DNA from: Mesostigma viride
Lineage: Eukaryota > Streptophyta > Mesostigmatophyceae > Mesostigmatales > Mesostigmataceae
Reading direction: 5' to 3'
DNA: 62,000 bases
Assembly: GCA_009746045.1 (NCBI GenBank)
Contig: RPFO01001901.1
Span: 1-62,000, forward strand
The position numbers and the translations under genes were made by a program. The number at the start of each line of letters is the position of its first letter. Position 1 is the stretch's first letter. Positions 57,908-62,000 of this stretch are shown in pieces. The notes below the pieces were generated by a model, which did no database searches, was not told where the DNA came from, and saw nothing but the letters and a program-made list of their open reading frames with translations.

Positions 57908-58792
57908 TCCCCACCCACCCACCCACCCACCCACCACCACCCACCCACCCACCCACCCACCCACCCACCCACCCACCCACCCACCCACCCACCCACCCAC
58001 CCACCCACCCACCCACCCACCCACCCACCCACCCACCCACCCACCCACCCACCCACCCACCCACCCACCCACCCACCCACCCCGGCACCCACCCACCCAC
58101 CCACCCACCCACCCACCCACCACCCACCCACCCACCTGCACCCACCCCCCCACCCACCCACCCACCCACCCACCCACCCACCCACCCACACACCTGCACC
58201 CACCCACCCACCCACCCACCCACCCACCCACCCACCCACCCACCCACCCACCCACCTGCACCCACCCACCCACCCACCCACCCACCCACCCACCCACCCA
58301 CCCACCCACCCACCCACCTGCACCCACCCACCCACCTGCACCCACCCACCCACCCACCCACCCACCCACCCACCCACCTGCACCCACCCACCCACCCACC
58401 CACCCACCCACCCACCCACCTGCACCCACCCACCCACCCACCCACCCACCCACCCACCACCCACCCACCCACCCACCCACCCACCCACCCACCCACCCAC
58501 CCACCCACCCACCCACCCCCACCCACCCACCCACCCACCCATGCACCCACCCACCCACCCACCCACCCACGCACCCACCCACCCACCCACCCACCCACCC
58601 ACCCACCCCCACCCACCCACCACCCACCCACCCACCCACCCACCCCCACCCACCCACCACCCACCCACCCACCCACCCACCCACCCACCCACCCACCCAC
58701 CCACCCACCCACCCACCACCCACCCACCACCCACCCACCCACCCACCCACCCACCCACCCACCCACCCACCCACCCACCCACCCACCCATAT
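57908..58792. repeat. (CCCA)n microsatellite
   Basis: About 0.88 kb of CCCA units with occasional CTGCA, CCA and CGCA interruptions. Thr/His/Pro and Trp/Val/Gly frames across it are artefacts. Confidence 0.97.
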
Positions 58793-58868
58793 AACCACGC
58801 ACGCACGCACGCACACACGCACGCACGCACGCACGCACACACGGCGCACGCACACACACACACACACA
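58793..58868. repeat. (CGCA)n / (CA)n microsatellite
   Basis: Short CGCA and CA runs between the CCCA and CCCT blocks. Confidence 0.95.
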
Positions 58869-58875
58869 AAGTCAT

Positions 58876-59768
58876 GCCTTCCCTCCCTCCCTCCCTCTGT
58901 CCTCCCTCCCTCCCTCCCTCCCTCCCTCCCTCCCTCCGTCCCTCCCTCCCTCCCTCCCTCCCTCCCTCCTCCCTCCCTCCCTCCCTCCCTCCCTCCTCCC
59001 TCCTCCCTCCCTCCCTCCCTCCCTCCCTCCCTCCCTCCCTCCCTCCTCCCTCCCTCCCTCCCTCCCTCCCTCCCTCCCTCCCTCCTCCCTCCCTCCCTCC
59101 CTCCCTCCCTCCCTCCCTCCCTCCCTCCCTCCCTCCCTCCCTCCTCCCTCCCTCCCTCCCTCCCTCCCTCCCTCCCTCCCTCCCTCCCTCCCTCCCTCCC
59201 TCCCTCCCTCCCTCCTCCTCCCTCCTCCCTCCCTCCCTCCCTCCCTCCCTCCCTCCCTCCCTCCCTCCTCCCTCCCTCCTCCCTCCTCCCTCCCTCCCTC
59301 CCTCCCTCCCTCCCTCCTCCCTCCCTCCCTCCTCCCTCCTCCCTCCCTCCTCCCTCCCTCCCTCCCTCCCTCCCTCCCTCCCTCCCTCCCTCCTCCCTCC
59401 CTCCCTCCTCCCTCCCTCCCTCCCTCCCTCCCTCCCTCCTCCCTCCTCCTCCCTCCCTCCCTCCCTCCCTCCCTCCTCCCTCCCTCCCTCCCTCCCTCCC
59501 TCCCTCCCTCCCTCCCTCCTCCCTCCCTCCCTCCCTCCCTCCTCCCTCCCTCCCTCCCTCCCTCCTCCCTCCCTCCCTCCCTCCCTCCCTCCCTCCCTCC
59601 CTCCCTCCCTCCTCCTCCTCCCTCCCTCCTCCCTCCCTCCCTCCTCCCTCCCTCCCTCCCTCCCTCCCTCCCTCCCTCCCTCCCTCCCTCCCTCCCTCCC
59701 TCCCTCCTCCCTCCCTCCCTCCCTCCCTCCCTCCCTCCCTCCCTCCCTCCCTCCCTCCCTCCCTCCCC
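58876..59768. repeat. (CCCT)n microsatellite
   Basis: About 0.89 kb of CCCT units with CCT interruptions, the reverse complement of the type at 1-1947. Confidence 0.97.
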
Positions 59769-59845
59769 CCATCATTCATGCATCCATTCATTCATGCATG
59801 CATCCACTCATTCATGAACATGCCTCCGTTGGCCAGGGGTTCAAA
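59769..59845 (-). repeat. LINE-like tail with CATT/CATG repeats
   Basis: In minus orientation CCAACGGAGGCATGTT, the exact 3' end of LINE-A seen at 32880-32895, is followed by ATGA/ATGG units and then the GGGA array. Upstream sequence does not otherwise match LINE-A well. Confidence 0.5.
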
Positions 59846-60039
59846 ATGATGCAACAGGCACCAAAAAAGGGAGAAGGAGCCGCCTCCCCAACGTGCCGCC
59901 CGGCGACGGCAGCGATGGGCCCAGGGGGGAACAGTGCGCTTTGTCTTGTTCGCCGGGGTGAGCCGGCGGGGTGCGGGCACTGTCGCGTTTTATTTAGCCC
60001 GCCCGCCCCAGTCCTTCTCGGAGTGCCTTCTCAGGCCAT

Positions 60040-60099
60040 GGCGTCAGGGTAAGAGTTCGTTTCGCCCGTCGCCGGACGCTTAAACCACTAGACTACGCC
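60040..60099 (-). other. tRNA-like remnant
   Basis: The minus strand begins GGCGTAGTCTAGTGGTTTAA (A-box-like) and ends ACGCC, which pairs with GGCGT. At 60 nt with no proper T arm, it is a remnant or SINE-type sequence at best. Confidence 0.25.
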
Positions 60100-60769
60100 T
60101 GTTAATTACGACAAGAAAGCGGGTTACGACGATAGAAACCAGTAGATGGTGGTTCTCCCGCACCCCGGGCACACCAGCGACGTCGGCAGCGAGCCCCGCC
60201 CGCAGGTTATGCAGCTGACGATGTTGCTCTGCCCAAGGGAAGTCATAAAGCTGCAAAAAAAGGGGTAAAAGCGATTAAATCCACGACATGCATTTTTGCC
60301 CCTGTCAGCGCTCCTATAAATCTGACTTTTACGGGAAAATTGCGTGCAACATGGAAACGCAAAATTAAGGGAATCGCTGTGCTGGATTTCTTCGAAATGA
60401 TATAAGGAATCGTTCGAAAGTGTGCCCTCCCACCAGTAGCGTCTAATCTGTGCTAGCCATTACCTTGAACACGCAGGGGTGGCTGCGCTCGGCGCGCGAA
60501 ACTGGCCACTGCTGCGTGTTTGCCCTCGCACACACACACACAAAAACTATTTACCGACCTTTGTTTTGCAGAATAAATTTCCTTACGTCAATGCCGATCG
60601 AACAAGCGAAATCCGGTACAAAATGGCTTCGTAATCCGTGCACAGTAAATTTTCACGCCACCATAGCCTTCGCAATGAAATTTGCACTCAACATCTCCCG
60701 CGCGCACCGAATTTCGTCAATTTCACCCCGGATTTGCCGCGGACACTTTGGCGCGGCGTCGGATTGATG
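60100..60769. other. unassigned segment
   Basis: Non-repetitive DNA with a short (CA)n at about 60530. No supported gene. Confidence 0.5.
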
Positions 60770-62000
60770 TGTGCCGGTGAGTCTCAGATGGGTTTCCGTC
60801 GTGGTCGTAACACTGTCATGGCTGTGTTTGTCGCGCGCCGGTTGATGGAGGAGGTGCGTCGCCTTCCCCCTGACAGTTTGCCGCTGGTCTTCATTTTTGT
60901 TGGCTATATCAAGGCCTTTGACACGGTCCTCTGGGAGGCTCTTTGGGCCATCCTAGCTCTGGATCGAGTGCCACCTGCGTTTATTGCTGCCATTCGCCGA
61001 CTGTATGAGGGCTCACAGGCAGTAGTGCGGACTGCGGAAGGCACCACCCCACCATTCCCCCTTCACCACGGGGTGTGGCAAGGTTGTGTCCTGCCCCCAT
61101 ACCTGTTCATTATTGTCGTGGATCACGTCATGCGTCGAGCACGTGCGCGCTTTACTGCTCTTATATAAAGGGGTTCGAGCCAGGCTTGGACATCCTTAAT
61201 GAGAAAGAGCAATTGGCGGGGTTAGACCTGGCTACCGCCTGGCCGACCTGATTTATGCGGATGACACCACCCTCATCGCGCGCCCCGAGCACATTCAGAC
61301 CTGCATGGCTGGACTGTCTGGGCCTGGAGGCGAGGGCGGTGGGGTTGGAGATTAGTGTCAAAACTGAGGCGATGGAGTGATTGGGGCCTCCAGTACACCG
61401 CCGCTGCCGCGCCTGCTCGATGGGACGACGGTCCCGTTCCGCGATCGCTTCAAGCTGTTAGGGAGCTGGCTGGCTCCCTGGCACCGCCGACGATGTGGAC
61501 ACCCGCATCGGCCTGGCCTGGGCTAGGCTCCGTTCGCTCAACACCTACTGGCGCTCCAAGGGCCTGGGCGACCACCGCAAGCGCATGCTCTTCATGAAGG
61601 TCCTCATCCTCACGGTGCTCACGTATGGCGCCGAGGCGTGGACAATCACACCCACACTGGCAGCTAGGCTAGACGGCACAGTCTACAGGATGCTCCGACA
61701 GGTCCTGAACGTAGGGTTTTCCAAGCGCCCATCATCAGTGTCTTTGTATCAGGGCATGCCTCGTATTTCGGACGAGATTAGACTGTCAGCGTAGGATAGC
61801 ATTTGTAGGACACCTTGCTCGCACTAGCCAGGTCGACACCGCCCTTGGTCTGGCCGGCCCCCAGCGCCGGGCTTGGCCAGCCAGGGCGGCACATTCTGAC
61901 CTGGCCTGGCCCCAAAGACATTCCCGAAAGGGTAGGGAAACATGTCACGAACTACGTACAGATGTTGCTGGATCGATGACCTACTCGGTCCCAGCCCAGT
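60770..62000 (+). pseudogene. LINE-A copy 3, RT region, runs off the window
   Basis: Starts within RT (SQMGFRRGRNTVMAVFVARRL), then motif A as FVGYIKAFDTV with Gly where the catalytic Asp is expected, motif B (GVWQGCVLPPYLFIIVVDH), a stop and frameshift near 61167, motif C YADD at about 61254-61265, and thumb (RLRSLNTYWRSKGL, YGAEAWTITPTL). It continues into the C-terminal segment shared with 53400-53038. 5'-truncated and inactive. Confidence 0.8.

Noticed and set aside
57835-60052. Long Pro/Thr/His, Trp/Val/Gly and Pro/Ser/Leu frames on both strands
   Set aside because: All fall on CCCA and CCCT arrays and are artefacts of simple repeats.

Overview
This is a stretch of a large, repeat-rich eukaryotic nuclear genome, not bacterial DNA. 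It contains several microsatellite blocks of 0.6-2 kb, LTR retrotransposons with chromodomain and copia-type enzymes, non-LTR retrotransposons and terminal-inverted-repeat (TIR) DNA elements. I see no rRNA, complete tRNA or intact host gene. A green-lineage alga or another protist is plausible: tetranucleotide arrays are very long and TGTAA occurs downstream of the LTR TATA box. The species cannot be fixed from sequence alone.

Left stack (about 3.6-32.1 kb). A Ty3/gypsy chromovirus on the minus strand is split in two: protease-polymerase-integrase-chromodomain at 3746-7795, and gag plus 5' ORFs at 29096-32141. A 21.3 kb copia element (E1, 7796-29095, 5-bp target duplication CCTAC) separates them. 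E1 carries a foldback MITE in pol (12513-12992) and a 12.8 kb CACTA-like element just upstream of gag (14454-27225). The CACTA-like element is filled with minisatellites, a GGGA array, a diverged 1.7 kb duplication and gene-like exon fragments.

Middle stack (34.99-50.49 kb). Two TTAA-flanked elements, X and Y, lie end to end. X is interrupted by a second copia copy (E2, 36772-47868, target duplication AGTAC). E2 carries one TTAA element in pol and another in its 5' LTR. E1, E2 and Y act as empty-site references for each other, so most insertions can be checked to the base.

Right stack (50.5-57.0 kb). A LINE on the minus strand, with an inverted 5' end, is interrupted by a TA-flanked TIR element, which holds an L1-type LINE fragment with a 15-bp target duplication, and by a TTAA/CTAA-flanked element. 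The two ends of the window carry the same satellite-bearing repeat in opposite orientations, next to long GGGA/GCGT/GGGT-type arrays. A third LINE copy runs off the right edge.

Most notable are: a copia family with LTR ends AG...CT, pol order integrase-protease-RT-RNase H and an in-frame gag-TGA-pol junction; a chromovirus with a separate ORF resembling the RNase H1 hybrid-binding domain and a G8 plus hairpin frameshift-like gag-pol junction; and the base-resolved nesting order.
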